Part shown: positions 15,971 through 24,404 of the stretch, one piece after another
Layout of the letters: each line of letters begins with the position of its first letter
Numbering within the stretch: the stretch's first letter is position 1
Assembly: GCA_009996675.1 (NCBI GenBank)
Contig: JAACZQ010000012.1
Coordinates: forward strand, 1 to 33,692
Length of the DNA stretch: 33,692 nucleotides
Source: Chitinophagaceae bacterium
GTDB taxonomy: Bacteria; Bacteroidota; Bacteroidia; Chitinophagales; Chitinophagaceae
Direction of reading: 5' to 3'
Position numbers and translations under genes: made by a program
The notes under the pieces: model-generated
What the model was told of the DNA's origin: nothing
Database searches by the model: none
Seen by the model: only the letters and a program-made list of their open reading frames with translations

Positions 15971-17115
15971 CGATCGGAATTAATATGTCTTAGTATTCTT
16001 TCAAAGGGTTCAGGATCTCGCTCGCTTCTTCTTTCCAGTATAGCCCTGCCATTTGCACAATTCTGTACCAGTACTTTGGCCGCTTTCAACCGGATGATAT
16101 TATCAGCAGCGTCCAGCAACCGCACCAGAAAATCTTCCTGCTCATCGGTAGCGAGACCGGCAAATGCATCCAGGATAATCACCTGGTTATCGAAATGTTC
16201 TTTATGGAAATACCCGGCCAGCAAACGCGGCGTATTTTCATCTGCCAACCGTACCAATGTACGAATAGCCTGCGTACGTACTTCTTTATTCGGATGCACC
16301 ATACAACCCGCCACATGATCGCGGATGGAGAATTGTTGGTATTCAGCTGCCAGCTGTAAAGCAAATATGACTACGGTATCATTGGGTGATTTAAGCCAGT
16401 TGGGAATTCTGTCGGACAGGTCTTCTTTTTTACCGAAAAGTTTTAACTGCTCCAGTAATTTAATCTGGTGCCAGAGTGAAATCGGATAAGAGACCACGTC
16501 CAGGAAGCGCAGTCCGTCAAATCCCGTCAGGTAAATAACCCCGGTCTGTGCCTCACTGCGCACAAAAGGGTTCCGGCTGTTGGTATGTTTATAAATACGC
16601 TTCAGCATATCATGCTGATCCATCAGGTATAATTCCTGAATCCCTTTCGCCTGCAAATACCAGCGACGGATATTTTTCATCTTGCGTACTGAGTCTTCCC
16701 TTAAACCCAGTTCCAGGTAAAGCTTCACAATATTCTCGGCTACAGTTCCTGAGAAATTTTTCTTGCAGTTTACCAGTTCATTAATGGCCAGCTGACGTGC
16801 TTCCGGGTTTTTAAGCAGATTCCTGAATTTTCGGGGAATTACCAATCCTTCCAGTGATTCTTCCAGGATAATATGACTGATCCATACTTCTATATTGTTG
16901 CGGATGCGGGAAGTATAAAAAAAGGCGTTTTTTTTGGTGAACAGGGTGGCATAAATCAGGATCACTACTATTGCAATCATTGCCACCATAATCTCAACAC
17001 CGCGCATCAGATTATCGGGGCTCATCAGTTCCAGAAACTGACGACCCACAGTAGTATCCAATAATACCCCTGTTAAAGAATCGGCTGCCGGAAAGTCGAA
17101 ATAAAAAGGCCTCAT
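15967..17115 (-). CDS. Membrane-anchored HEAT-repeat protein paired with the glycosyltransferase, 382 aa
   Basis: A short N-terminal stretch is followed by one transmembrane helix (about 40-60, VEIMVAMIAIVVILIYATLF). The basic residues immediately after it (T-K-K, R-I-R) predict that the remaining 320 residues face the cytoplasm. Residues about 200-380 form helical HEAT/ARM-like repeats, with units such as EVRTQAIRTLVRLA, FDNQVIILDAFAGLA and NIIRLKAAKVLVQNCA. Such repeats are protein-binding scaffolds. Its stop codon overlaps the glycosyltransferase start (ATGA), so the two are translationally coupled and probably work in one complex; the role may resemble accessory subunits such as PgaD, or it may be the docking partner for the stand-alone receiver encoded at 9591. 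This is inference. A promoter candidate lies at 17188-17217. Confidence 0.85.
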   Translation of the reverse strand: MRPFYFDFPAADSLTGVLLDTTVGRQFLELMSPDNLMRGVEIMVAMIAIVVILIYATLFTKKNAFFYTSRIRNNIEVWISHIILEESLEGLVIPRKFRNLLKNPEARQLAINELVNCKKNFSGTVAENIVKLYLELGLREDSVRKMKNIRRWYLQAKGIQELYLMDQHDMLKRIYKHTNSRNPFVRSEAQTGVIYLTGFDGLRFLDVVSYPISLWHQIKLLEQLKLFGKKEDLSDRIPNWLKSPNDTVVIFALQLAAEYQQFSIRDHVAGCMVHPNKEVRTQAIRTLVRLADENTPRLLAGYFHKEHFDNQVIILDAFAGLATDEQEDFLVRLLDAADNIIRLKAAKVLVQNCANGRAILERRSERDPEPFERILRHINSDR

Positions 17116-17187
17116 GAAAACTCGGATACTTTCTTTACGTTAATATACGCATTTACCTGTTATGGGCATGCATTTGCAAATCGGGCC

Positions 17188-17217
17188 CTAAGATACAGTC
17201 TCGGCTCCCCGAAACAA
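17188..17217 (-). promoter_or_regulatory. Predicted promoter of the HEAT/glycosyltransferase operon
   Basis: On the minus strand a TTG (17217-17215) is followed after 19 bases by TATCTTAG (17195-17188), close to TAnnTTTG. The start codon is at 17115, giving a 5-prime leader of about 65 bases. The final positions deviate from consensus, so confidence is moderate. Confidence 0.35.
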
Positions 17218-17259
17218 AACAGGGATTGGAAAGGGCGGCAGGCAGTAAAATATTCTTGG

Positions 17260-17267
17260 TATCTTTA
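17260..17267 (+). promoter_or_regulatory. -7 element TATCTTTA before the kdnB-like gene
   Basis: The octamer TATCTTTA, followed by CCC, lies 25 bases before the ATG at 17293 and is identical to the elements before 6570 and 18415. No clear TTG is seen at the expected -33 position. It shares the 177-bp divergent region with the promoter candidate of the HEAT/glycosyltransferase operon. Confidence 0.35.
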
Positions 17268-17292
17268 CCCGGTCATTTTAAAACGCAATCAG

Positions 17293-18366
17293 ATGAGTTT
17301 CCGCAATTTCAAAATGGTGAGTTATGTGGTATTTGGCAGGGGTAGCTTTAACCAGCTGGATGAGATCCTGGCACCCCATCGAAAAGCCGATGCCCCCATG
17401 GTATTCCTGCTCGATCATTTTTTTGAAGGCAAGGCCCTGGCCAGCCGCATCCCCTTGCGCGGAAAAGACACTATTCTTTTTGCAGATGTGACTTATGAAC
17501 CCAAAACCAGTCAGGTTGATGCCATTGCTGCCCGTTTAAAGGAACAGTTCGGCACCATCAGTGGGGTTATTGGAATCGGTGGCGGATCAACCATGGACCT
17601 GGCCAAAGCCGTATCCCTCATGATGGGCAATCCCGGATCATCGGCAGATTACCAGGGATGGGACCTGGTTAAATTTCCGGGTGTTTACAAAGTTGGCATT
17701 CCCACCCTCAGCGGAACCGGCGCAGAAGTCAGCAGAACAACTGTACTAACCGGCCCGACAAGGAAACTGGGTATGAACAGCGATTTTACCCCTTTCGATC
17801 AGATTGTACTGGACCCCGAACTGACCAAAGACGCTCCTGTAAACCAGCGGTTTTATACTGGTATGGACTGCTATATCCACTGTATTGAAAGCCTGGAAGG
17901 CACTTTTTTGAATGAATTCAGCAAGAGTTATGGTGAAAAAGCACTACAACTCTGCCAGAAAGTGTTTGTAGAAAAAGATCATTGGGATGATGAGAGTGAT
18001 GACCAGCTCATGATGGCTTCCTATGCCGGGGGGATGAGTATTGCTTATTCACAGGTGGGGGTTGCCCATGCCGTAAGTTATGGTCTCAGCTATTTGCTTG
18101 GCACCAAACATGGCATTGGCAACTGTATTGTTATGAATCACCTCGAAGAATACTATCCTGCCGGGGTGAAAGAATTCAAATACATGGTAGAAAAGAATGG
18201 TATTGAAATCCCTACCGGTATCTGTAAAGGGCTCACTGATGAGCAATTTGATACCATGATGAATGTATCACTGGGCATGAAACCCCTCTGGGAGAACGCA
18301 TTGGGCAAGGATTGGGAAACAATCATGACGCGTGAAAAATTGCGGGCCCTTTACGAGAAACTATAA
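17293..18366 (+). CDS. kdnB: Iron-containing alcohol dehydrogenase, probable Kdo 8-oxidase KdnB, 357 aa
   Basis: A group III Fe-dependent dehydrogenase. The nucleotide-binding GGGST-MD motif is at 96-102 and the metal ligands Asp192, His196, His259 and His273 are all in place. The N-terminal sequence (N-F-K-M-V-S-Y-V-V-F-G-R-G-S-F) and overall length of 357 match the KdnB subgroup, which oxidises C8 of 3-deoxy-D-manno-octulosonate so that the aminotransferase KdnA can make 8-amino-Kdo for lipopolysaccharide, as known in Shewanella. KdnA, a DegT-type aminotransferase, is not in this window, so either it is elsewhere or the enzyme has another substrate. The subgroup call is from memory of sequence features and could be checked by alignment; the dehydrogenase family itself is certain. 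Confidence 0.82.
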   Translation: MSFRNFKMVSYVVFGRGSFNQLDEILAPHRKADAPMVFLLDHFFEGKALASRIPLRGKDTILFADVTYEPKTSQVDAIAARLKEQFGTISGVIGIGGGSTMDLAKAVSLMMGNPGSSADYQGWDLVKFPGVYKVGIPTLSGTGAEVSRTTVLTGPTRKLGMNSDFTPFDQIVLDPELTKDAPVNQRFYTGMDCYIHCIESLEGTFLNEFSKSYGEKALQLCQKVFVEKDHWDDESDDQLMMASYAGGMSIAYSQVGVAHAVSYGLSYLLGTKHGIGNCIVMNHLEEYYPAGVKEFKYMVEKNGIEIPTGICKGLTDEQFDTMMNVSLGMKPLWENALGKDWETIMTREKLRALYEKL

Positions 18367-18384
18367 GAGCCGCTAATTATCGCG

Positions 18385-18392
18385 TATCTTTA
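18385..18392 (+). promoter_or_regulatory. -7 element TATCTTTA before the DEAD-box helicase
   Basis: The octamer followed by CCC starts 18 bases after the upstream stop codon and 30 bases before the TTG start at 18415. It has the same core and flanking bases as the element at 17260. No convincing -33 TTG is visible. Confidence 0.35.
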
Positions 18393-18414
18393 CCCGAAGA
18401 AACACTGCGATATT

Positions 18415-19635
18415 TTGAAATTTACAGATTTAGGGCTGGATCAACGGATTCTGGATGGTATTGATTCCATGGGTTATGAAACAGCCACCCCCGTACAGCA
18501 ACAGGTTATGCTGCCCATTCTGCAGGGCAAGGATATTATTGCCTCGGCACAAACCGGAACCGGCAAAACAGCCGCTTTTTTATTACCCCTGCTCCACCGC
18601 CTGCTCACTACACAGCATGCGCAAAACGATATCAATGCCATGGTCATTGTACCCACGCGGGAGCTGGCCATACAAATATCTGAAAGCCTCGAAGGGCTTT
18701 CTTATTTCACCGATGTAAGCTCCATTGCCGTTTATGGTGGTGGCAGTGGTGATAGTTTTATCACCGAGAAAAAAGCATTGACCAGCGGCGTGGATATTGT
18801 TGTTTGTACCCCCGGCCGCATGATTGCCCACCTGAACATGGGTTATGTAAAACTGAAAGGACTCCGCTACCTGGTACTGGATGAAGCCGACCGTATGCTG
18901 GATATGGGTTTCAATGATGATATCATGAAAATCATCTCCTTTCTGCCCAAAGAGCGCCAGAATCTCCTTTTTTCAGCCACCATGCCCGCGAAAATGCGCG
19001 ACCTAGCACGCAAGATCTTACAGGATCCCGTAGAGATCAATATCGCCATATCCAAGCCGCCGGAGCAAATCATCCAGAAAGCATTCATTGTATACGAGCC
19101 GCAGAAAATTCCCATCATCAAGGATATGCTGGCCAGTCCCCAATACCAGAATATCATTGTATTCTGTTCCAGCAAACAGCAGGTAAAACAATTAACAGCC
19201 GAACTGAAACGGGCACGCATACAGGCCGGTGAAATTCATTCTGATCTGGAGCAAACCGTACGCGAACAGGTATTACAGGATTTCCGCAACCGGAAACTCC
19301 GGGTACTGGTAGCAACCGATATCCTGAGCCGAGGTATTGATATTGAAGACATTGATCTGGTTATCAATTTCGATGTGCCGCACGACGGAGAAGATTATGT
19401 ACACCGCATTGGCCGTACAGCCCGGGCCGCCAGCACCGGAACAGCGTTTACGCTCGTAAGCGAACAAGAGCAGTATAAACTGGCGGGTATTGAACGACTG
19501 CTCGGACAACCGGTACCCAAAGGCACGGTCCCCGAATCCTTCGGTCCCGTCCCCAACTATAATCCCGGCGACGGTAAAAAGAAAAAATACGGTGGTAAAA
19601 GCAGACCACGAAATAACCAACCCCGACACAAGTAA
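18415..19635 (+). CDS. DEAD-box ATP-dependent RNA helicase, RhlE-like, 406 aa
   Basis: A cytoplasmic RNA helicase that remodels RNA duplexes or RNPs. All core motifs are present: the Q motif (TATPVQQQ, 23-30), AQTGTGKT (45-52), PTRELA (80-85), TPGR (132-135), DEAD (156-159), SAT (187-189), SRGIDI (305-310) and HRIGRTAR (330-337). The short basic C-terminal tail (K-K-K-K-Y-G-G-K-S-R-P-R-N, about 388-400) is typical of RhlE-type enzymes and binds RNA non-specifically. Translation starts at a TTG: the residues it yields, MKFTDLGL, are the standard N terminus of this family, and the next in-frame ATG is at residue 19, inside the Q-motif region. The YdcZ-like gene follows after 12 bp. Confidence 0.95.
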   Translation: MKFTDLGLDQRILDGIDSMGYETATPVQQQVMLPILQGKDIIASAQTGTGKTAAFLLPLLHRLLTTQHAQNDINAMVIVPTRELAIQISESLEGLSYFTDVSSIAVYGGGSGDSFITEKKALTSGVDIVVCTPGRMIAHLNMGYVKLKGLRYLVLDEADRMLDMGFNDDIMKIISFLPKERQNLLFSATMPAKMRDLARKILQDPVEINIAISKPPEQIIQKAFIVYEPQKIPIIKDMLASPQYQNIIVFCSSKQQVKQLTAELKRARIQAGEIHSDLEQTVREQVLQDFRNRKLRVLVATDILSRGIDIEDIDLVINFDVPHDGEDYVHRIGRTARAASTGTAFTLVSEQEQYKLAGIERLLGQPVPKGTVPESFGPVPNYNPGDGKKKKYGGKSRPRNNQPRHK

Positions 19636-19647
19636 CCCTGTTCCCGC

Positions 19648-20094
19648 ATGAAATACCTTGTATACCTACTGCCCCTGATGGCGGGCTTTACTATTACAAC
19701 CCAGGCAGGCATCAATACGCAATTAAAAATTGCAGTCAACAACCAGTGGATAGCCGCATTCATCTCTTTCCTCGTAGGAACCATTATCCTGGGCACTTAT
19801 ATTCTCATCACGCGACAGGCAACCCCTTCCATCGGTCAGTTACAGCAGATAGAAGTATACAAATACGCCGGTGGTTTACTGGGTGCTTTTTTTGTAACCG
19901 TGATCATTTTCTCTGTACAGCGACTGGGGTCTGCCAACACGTTTGCGCTGGTGATCGCCGGTCAGTTACTCATGGCACTCCTGTATGACCACCTGGGTTT
20001 ATTTGGCTTCAAACAAAGTCCGATCAACTGGGCCAAGGTATTGGGTGTACTCATGCTCATTGGCGGCGCCTGGCTGGTGAACAGGAAAGCCTGA
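19648..20094 (+). CDS. YdcZ/DUF606-family small DMT-superfamily membrane transporter, 148 aa
   Basis: An inner-membrane protein with about five hydrophobic segments (near 3-18, 34-53, 72-92, 96-113 and 126-144). The opening GFTITTQAGINTQLK (residues 14-28) with its conserved G-x-N-x-x-L pattern and the motif S-A-N-T-F-A-L-V-I-A-G-Q-L near 100-112 fit DUF606, half-size drug/metabolite transporters that work as dimers. The substrate is unknown. It follows the helicase gene by 12 bp and is probably cotranscribed with it, but no functional link is evident. Confidence 0.85.
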   Translation: MKYLVYLLPLMAGFTITTQAGINTQLKIAVNNQWIAAFISFLVGTIILGTYILITRQATPSIGQLQQIEVYKYAGGLLGAFFVTVIIFSVQRLGSANTFALVIAGQLLMALLYDHLGLFGFKQSPINWAKVLGVLMLIGGAWLVNRKA

Positions 20095-20178
20095 TAGAAA
20101 TCCCGGGAACCGGTGGCGGATCTTGCAGAACGAATCAGTATATTAGTAGTTCTCTTCACACATCCAAAACCACCGGTT

Positions 20179-23100
20179 ATGAAAAAAACAACAGCAACCC
20201 TGCTGTTCGCCCTGTTCTTCCTGATGGGAACAGCCCAACAGTATGCCCCTGAATTATATAACAGTATGCGCTGGCGCAATATTGGTCCCTTTCGCGGAGG
20301 CAGGACCGTAGGCGCTATTGGTATCCCCGATCAACCCAATGTTTTTTTCATTGGCGTAAACAATGGTGGTGTATGGAAGACAACCGATTATGGCCGTACC
20401 TGGAAGCCCCTGTTTGATGATCAACCCACCGGTTCCATTGGCGACATCGCCATTGCAGAATCCAATCCCGATATTATTTATGCCGGCAGTGGCGAAGGGT
20501 TACAACGCCCCGATCTCTCCGTAGGTGATGGTATTTACAAATCAACCGATGGCGGCAAGACCTGGAAAAACATGGGCCTGCGTGATGCCCAGCAGATCGG
20601 CGGTATGGCGGTGGACAGCAAAAACCCCGACCGCATTTTTGTTGCTGCGCTGGGACATCCGTACGGACCCAATACCGAAAGAGGTGTATACCGCTCCCTC
20701 AATGGCGGACAAAGCTGGGAGCGCGTATTGTATAAAGATGAAAATACAGGCGCCATACAGGTAAGTATTGATCCCTCCGACCCCAATACCATTTATGCCA
20801 GTTTATGGGCAGGCAGACAGGGACCCTGGGAAAACGGTGCCTGGAATGGAAAAGAAAGTGGTTTATTCAAGTCAACCGATGGCGGTACTACCTGGACCAA
20901 ACTCACCAAAGGATTACCCGGTACCGATCAGGGACTGGGTCGCATTGGTTTTTGTATCGCTCCTTCGAATAACAAACGCTTATATGCAACCGTAGATGCA
21001 CCCGCCGGAAAAGGTGGTATCTACCGCAGCGATGATGGCGGCAGCAGCTGGACCCTGCTTACCACCGATAACCGATTCTATGGACGTGCCAGCGATTTTG
21101 CCGAACTCAAAGCCGATCCGCTGAATGCAGATATCGTATACAGCGCCAATGTGGTTACCTGGAAATCGGTTGATGGCGGTAAAAACTGGACTGCATTCCG
21201 GGGCGCACCGGGTGGTGATGATTATCACCGCATCTGGATCAACCCCAAGAATCCAAAAATCATTCTCATTGCCAGCGATCAGGGTGCTATCATTACCGTG
21301 AATGGCGGTGAAACATTCTCGTCCTGGTATAACCAGTCTACCGCACAGTTTTATCATGTGAGTGTAGATAATGCCTTCCCCTATAATGTCTATGGCGGCC
21401 AGCAGGAAAGCGGATCCGTGGGTATGCCCTCGCGTGGTAACGACGGACAGATCACCATCCGTGAATGGCATCCTGTGGGTGTGGAAGAATACGGTTATGT
21501 AGCAGCCGATCCACTCGACCCCAATATTATTTATGGTGGTAAGATCACCCGTTTCGACAAAAGAACAGGGCAGGTACAGAATATTGCACCCGAAGCCGTA
21601 CGCAGTGGTAAGTTCCGTTTCCTGCGTACAGCTCCCGTACTGTTTTCACCCGTTGATCCGAAGACATTGTTCTTCGCGGGCAATGTTATTTTCAAAACCC
21701 GTGATGGTGGCAATAGCTGGCAACAGATCAGCCCCGATCTCACCCGTACTACCTGGGATATTCCTGAAAGTGTGGGCGTATATACCAGCGATGAGCTGAA
21801 AAAAATGCCCCAGCGTGGGGTTGTATATACCATTGCCCCCTCTTTTATAGACATCAATACCATTTGGGCCGGTACCGATGATGGATTGATACAGGTAACC
21901 CGCGATGGTGGTAAAACCTGGAAAAATGTAACACCACCCGACATTACTTCCTGGAGTAAAGTATCGCTCATGGAAGCCAGTCACACCGATCCCAATACAG
22001 CTTATGCTGCCGTAAACCGTATCCGTTGCGATGACATGCGGCCACATATCTATAAAACCAATGATGGTGGCAAAACCTGGAAAGAAATTGTAAGCGGCTT
22101 ACCCAATGAACCCATCAACGCCGTTCGGGAAGACCCTGTGCGAAAAGGAATGTTGTATGCCGGTTCCGAAAACGCTGTTTATGTTTCCTTCGACGAAGGC
22201 GCGAACTGGCAATCACTGCGACTGAATATGCCCGCTACTTCCATCCGTGACCTGGTGATCAGCAAGGATGATATTGTAGTTGGCACCCATGGCCGCGGTT
22301 TTTGGATACTGGATGATATCACACCCCTGAGGCAACTGAATGCCAGTCTCGCAGCTGGTCCAGTAGTCTTATACAAACCACAGCAAAGCTGGCGTGTTCG
22401 CTGGAACCTGTATACCGATACCCCCATGCCGCAAGAAGAACCGGCAGGAGAAAATCCACCCGACGGCGCCATCATCAACTATTACCTGAAAGAAGCGGCG
22501 CAACAGGAAGTTGTACTGGAAATATTGGATGCTACCGGTAAACTGGTTCGCAGGTTCAGCAGTCTTGATAAACCCTATCCGATTCCGGCAGTCAATATCC
22601 CCCTGTACTGGATCAGACCGCAGCAAATATTAGGTGCCAGTAAAGGTTCCCACCGCTTTGTATGGGATATGCATTATACCCCCTTCAATGAGCCACCCAG
22701 TTATCCCATTGCTGCCGTATACCAGAATACGGCGCCCGATCCCACATCACCATGGGTTATGCCCGGGAATTATACTGTTAAGCTTACGGTAGACGGACAA
22801 TCTTTCACACAACCCCTGCGTATTAATATGGACCCGCGTGTAAAAACATCTGCAGTTGCATTAAAACAACAGTATGACCTGTCGATGATTTGTTACGAAG
22901 GCAAACAACAGGCTAAAGCAACCCTGGAATCCATCGCCGCTATACGCAATAAACTGAAGGGCAATACCAGCCAGGCAGCCACAGATAAAGCGCTTGCCGC
23001 CCTGGAAACAACGCCCAGGGGCAGTCAGGATATAAGCTTCAGCCGCCTGGAAAACAGTTTCGGCACATTGCTGAATATCCTCCAGGATACCGATATGCCG

Positions 23101-23196
23101 CCGACAACCCAGGCGGTTAAAGCCGTTCAGGAAGCAGCAGCACAACTAAAAACACTGTTACGGGAATATGAAACCCTGAAAAAGAAAGCAGAATAA
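20179..23196 (+). CDS. Secreted Asp-box (BNR/VPS10-like) beta-propeller protein, 1005 aa
   Basis: A large exported protein of the 'WD40/YVTN/BNR-like' or VPS10/sortilin-like group, common in Bacteroidota and often loosely called glycosyl hydrolase. Residues 1-20 are a signal peptide (M-K-K-T-T..., cleavage near T-A-Q-Q). About ten Asp-box motifs of the form S/T-x-D-x-G-x-x-W are scattered through roughly 68-690, for example TTDYGRTW, STDGGKTW, SLNGGQSW, STDGGTTW, SDDGGSSW, TRDGGNSW and TNDGGKTW, building one or two propellers. Residues about 700-1005 lack them and contain a beta domain and a helical tail. No sialidase-type catalytic residues can be pointed to, so enzymatic activity is not claimed. 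The frame is open upstream to 20113; the ATG at 20179 is chosen because it begins the signal peptide. Confidence 0.88.
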   Translation: MKKTTATLLFALFFLMGTAQQYAPELYNSMRWRNIGPFRGGRTVGAIGIPDQPNVFFIGVNNGGVWKTTDYGRTWKPLFDDQPTGSIGDIAIAESNPDIIYAGSGEGLQRPDLSVGDGIYKSTDGGKTWKNMGLRDAQQIGGMAVDSKNPDRIFVAALGHPYGPNTERGVYRSLNGGQSWERVLYKDENTGAIQVSIDPSDPNTIYASLWAGRQGPWENGAWNGKESGLFKSTDGGTTWTKLTKGLPGTDQGLGRIGFCIAPSNNKRLYATVDAPAGKGGIYRSDDGGSSWTLLTTDNRFYGRASDFAELKADPLNADIVYSANVVTWKSVDGGKNWTAFRGAPGGDDYHRIWINPKNPKIILIASDQGAIITVNGGETFSSWYNQSTAQFYHVSVDNAFPYNVYGGQQESGSVGMPSRGNDGQITIREWHPVGVEEYGYVAADPLDPNIIYGGKITRFDKRTGQVQNIAPEAVRSGKFRFLRTAPVLFSPVDPKTLFFAGNVIFKTRDGGNSWQQISPDLTRTTWDIPESVGVYTSDELKKMPQRGVVYTIAPSFIDINTIWAGTDDGLIQVTRDGGKTWKNVTPPDITSWSKVSLMEASHTDPNTAYAAVNRIRCDDMRPHIYKTNDGGKTWKEIVSGLPNEPINAVREDPVRKGMLYAGSENAVYVSFDEGANWQSLRLNMPATSIRDLVISKDDIVVGTHGRGFWILDDITPLRQLNASLAAGPVVLYKPQQSWRVRWNLYTDTPMPQEEPAGENPPDGAIINYYLKEAAQQEVVLEILDATGKLVRRFSSLDKPYPIPAVNIPLYWIRPQQILGASKGSHRFVWDMHYTPFNEPPSYPIAAVYQNTAPDPTSPWVMPGNYTVKLTVDGQSFTQPLRINMDPRVKTSAVALKQQYDLSMICYEGKQQAKATLESIAAIRNKLKGNTSQAATDKALAALETTPRGSQDISFSRLENSFGTLLNILQDTDMPPTTQAVKAVQEAAAQLKTLLREYETLKKKAE

Positions 23197-23242
23197 GCAA
23201 TTTTCTAATTTAAACAGACGTTATGAAAGAAAACCCAAGACC

Positions 23243-23704
23243 ATGGCCTCTTTCAGAAGTTTCGTGGGATCAGAACTTATGTCTATCAAACAGCATATCG
23301 CTGGTTTGAGAAATATGCTTCCGCAGAATATCAGGCTGAAACCTACAGAAAGAAGAAGTATGTTTAAGCTGAACGATAAAAAAAGGGAGTTTGTAGAAAA
23401 GGCCGTACAAAACATGCGTAAAAATCCCAACACGGTACCATCGTATGTAGATGTGACTGTGTGTAACAATTACGTACAATTGTACAAACAATATAGTGAA
23501 CTGCTGGAAGAGCTGCAAGAAGTGCAAACACGTATGGAAGATGCCAAACTGCTACTGGGTAATGAAATACTGAAACAGACCCGTGCGTATTTTCATAATT
23601 CAAGAACAGCAGCCATATCCGGTAATGAGCCCTTCGATCGAATATATAATGAACTAAAACCCCATTACGCAGTAGGCAGAAACAGCCGCAGAGAAGTGAA
23701 ATAA
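23243..23704 (+). CDS. Small charged helical protein of unknown function, 153 aa
   Basis: I recognise no family. The protein is basic at both ends and helical in between, with a heptad-like stretch at about 82-112 (YKQYSELLEELQEVQTR and on) suggesting a short coiled coil. There is no signal peptide or membrane segment, so it should be cytoplasmic. A run K-x-x-E-R-R-x-M-F-K-L-N-D-K-K-R-E near 39-60 could bind nucleic acid, but this is speculation. The start is uncertain: ATG at 23243, or an in-frame ATG at 23279 followed by S-I-K-Q-H. The next gene, a membrane protein, starts 8 bp after its stop, so they probably form a pair. Confidence 0.6.
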   Translation: MASFRSFVGSELMSIKQHIAGLRNMLPQNIRLKPTERRSMFKLNDKKREFVEKAVQNMRKNPNTVPSYVDVTVCNNYVQLYKQYSELLEELQEVQTRMEDAKLLLGNEILKQTRAYFHNSRTAAISGNEPFDRIYNELKPHYAVGRNSRREVK

Positions 23705-23712
23705 ATAGAGAC

Positions 23713-24384
23713 ATGTCAGATCCGTTGTTTACCCTTATGGCCTACAGCATAGCGCCCGCTGTATTCATTGGATGGGCGCGTTATAAAAAAATGGATCCCC
23801 GGTTTCATCCCTTTGTATGGATACATACCCTGGGTCTCCTGGCAGAATTTATCAGCAGTTTCCGCATATTTTACCTGAGCCAGGATACAGCCATGAATAA
23901 CAATATTTATGTATTGCTGGAATGGATTCTGCTGGTTTGCCTTTTTTGTAACTGGCAGACAAGTGCACAAAAAAAGAAGCTATACATTGGCATTTGCATC
24001 ATTATATCACTGGTATGGGTGGCCGACACACTGGTATTTGGCAGTATACATCAGTTCACCAGTATCTTCCGCATCTGTTATTCGTTTGCACTGGCTTCCA
24101 TGGCCATAGACGCAATTGCCGCTTCACTGATTGCGTCCAAAGAAAAATATTACCGCAACTCCCGTGTCATCATTGGTGGCGCGATGGTTTTGTACTTCAC
24201 CTATAAGGGCATACTGGAAATACTGTATGCACTCAGGCTCACCGGCGCGGATTCTTTCGGTAATACCATTTTTAATATTATGGGATACATCAACTGTATC
24301 GCCAATATCCTGTTTGCTTATGCCATGTGGCATATACCCTCCCGGAAAAAAATTGAATTCAAAAACCAGGACCATACAATATAA
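23713..24384 (+). CDS. Polytopic membrane protein of unknown function, about seven helices, 223 aa
   Basis: Hydrophobic segments near 5-20, 35-52, 64-80, 88-108, 115-138, 150-170 and 185-208 give about seven membrane helices. The N-terminal short soluble part and seven-helix topology recall many uncharacterised Bacteroidota integral membrane proteins, some next to signalling genes, but I see no diagnostic motif. It follows the small helical protein by 8 bp and is probably cotranscribed with it. The C-terminal tail (R-K-K-I-E-F-K-N-Q) is basic, placing it in the cytoplasm. Function unknown. Confidence 0.75.
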   Translation: MSDPLFTLMAYSIAPAVFIGWARYKKMDPRFHPFVWIHTLGLLAEFISSFRIFYLSQDTAMNNNIYVLLEWILLVCLFCNWQTSAQKKKLYIGICIIISLVWVADTLVFGSIHQFTSIFRICYSFALASMAIDAIAASLIASKEKYYRNSRVIIGGAMVLYFTYKGILEILYALRLTGADSFGNTIFNIMGYINCIANILFAYAMWHIPSRKKIEFKNQDHTI

Positions 24385-24389
24385 TCCGG

Positions 24390-24397
24390 TATATTTA
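24390..24397 (+). promoter_or_regulatory. Possible -7 element TATATTTA before the SRPBCC gene
   Basis: The octamer fits TAnnTTTA but lies only 7 bases before the ATG at 24405, which would require a nearly leaderless transcript, and no -33 TTG is seen. Weak. Confidence 0.2.
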
Positions 24398-24404
24398 AAG
24401 AAGC

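Noticed and set aside
20113..20178. Upstream extension of the Asp-box protein
   Set aside because: It would put 22 residues before the signal peptide starting M-K-K-T-T; the ATG at 20179 fits much better.
20540..22100. Repeated GATGG-GG-AA-ACCTGG segments as a DNA repeat or CRISPR-like array
   Set aside because: Spacing is irregular and every copy is in frame encoding an Asp box, so it is a protein repeat.
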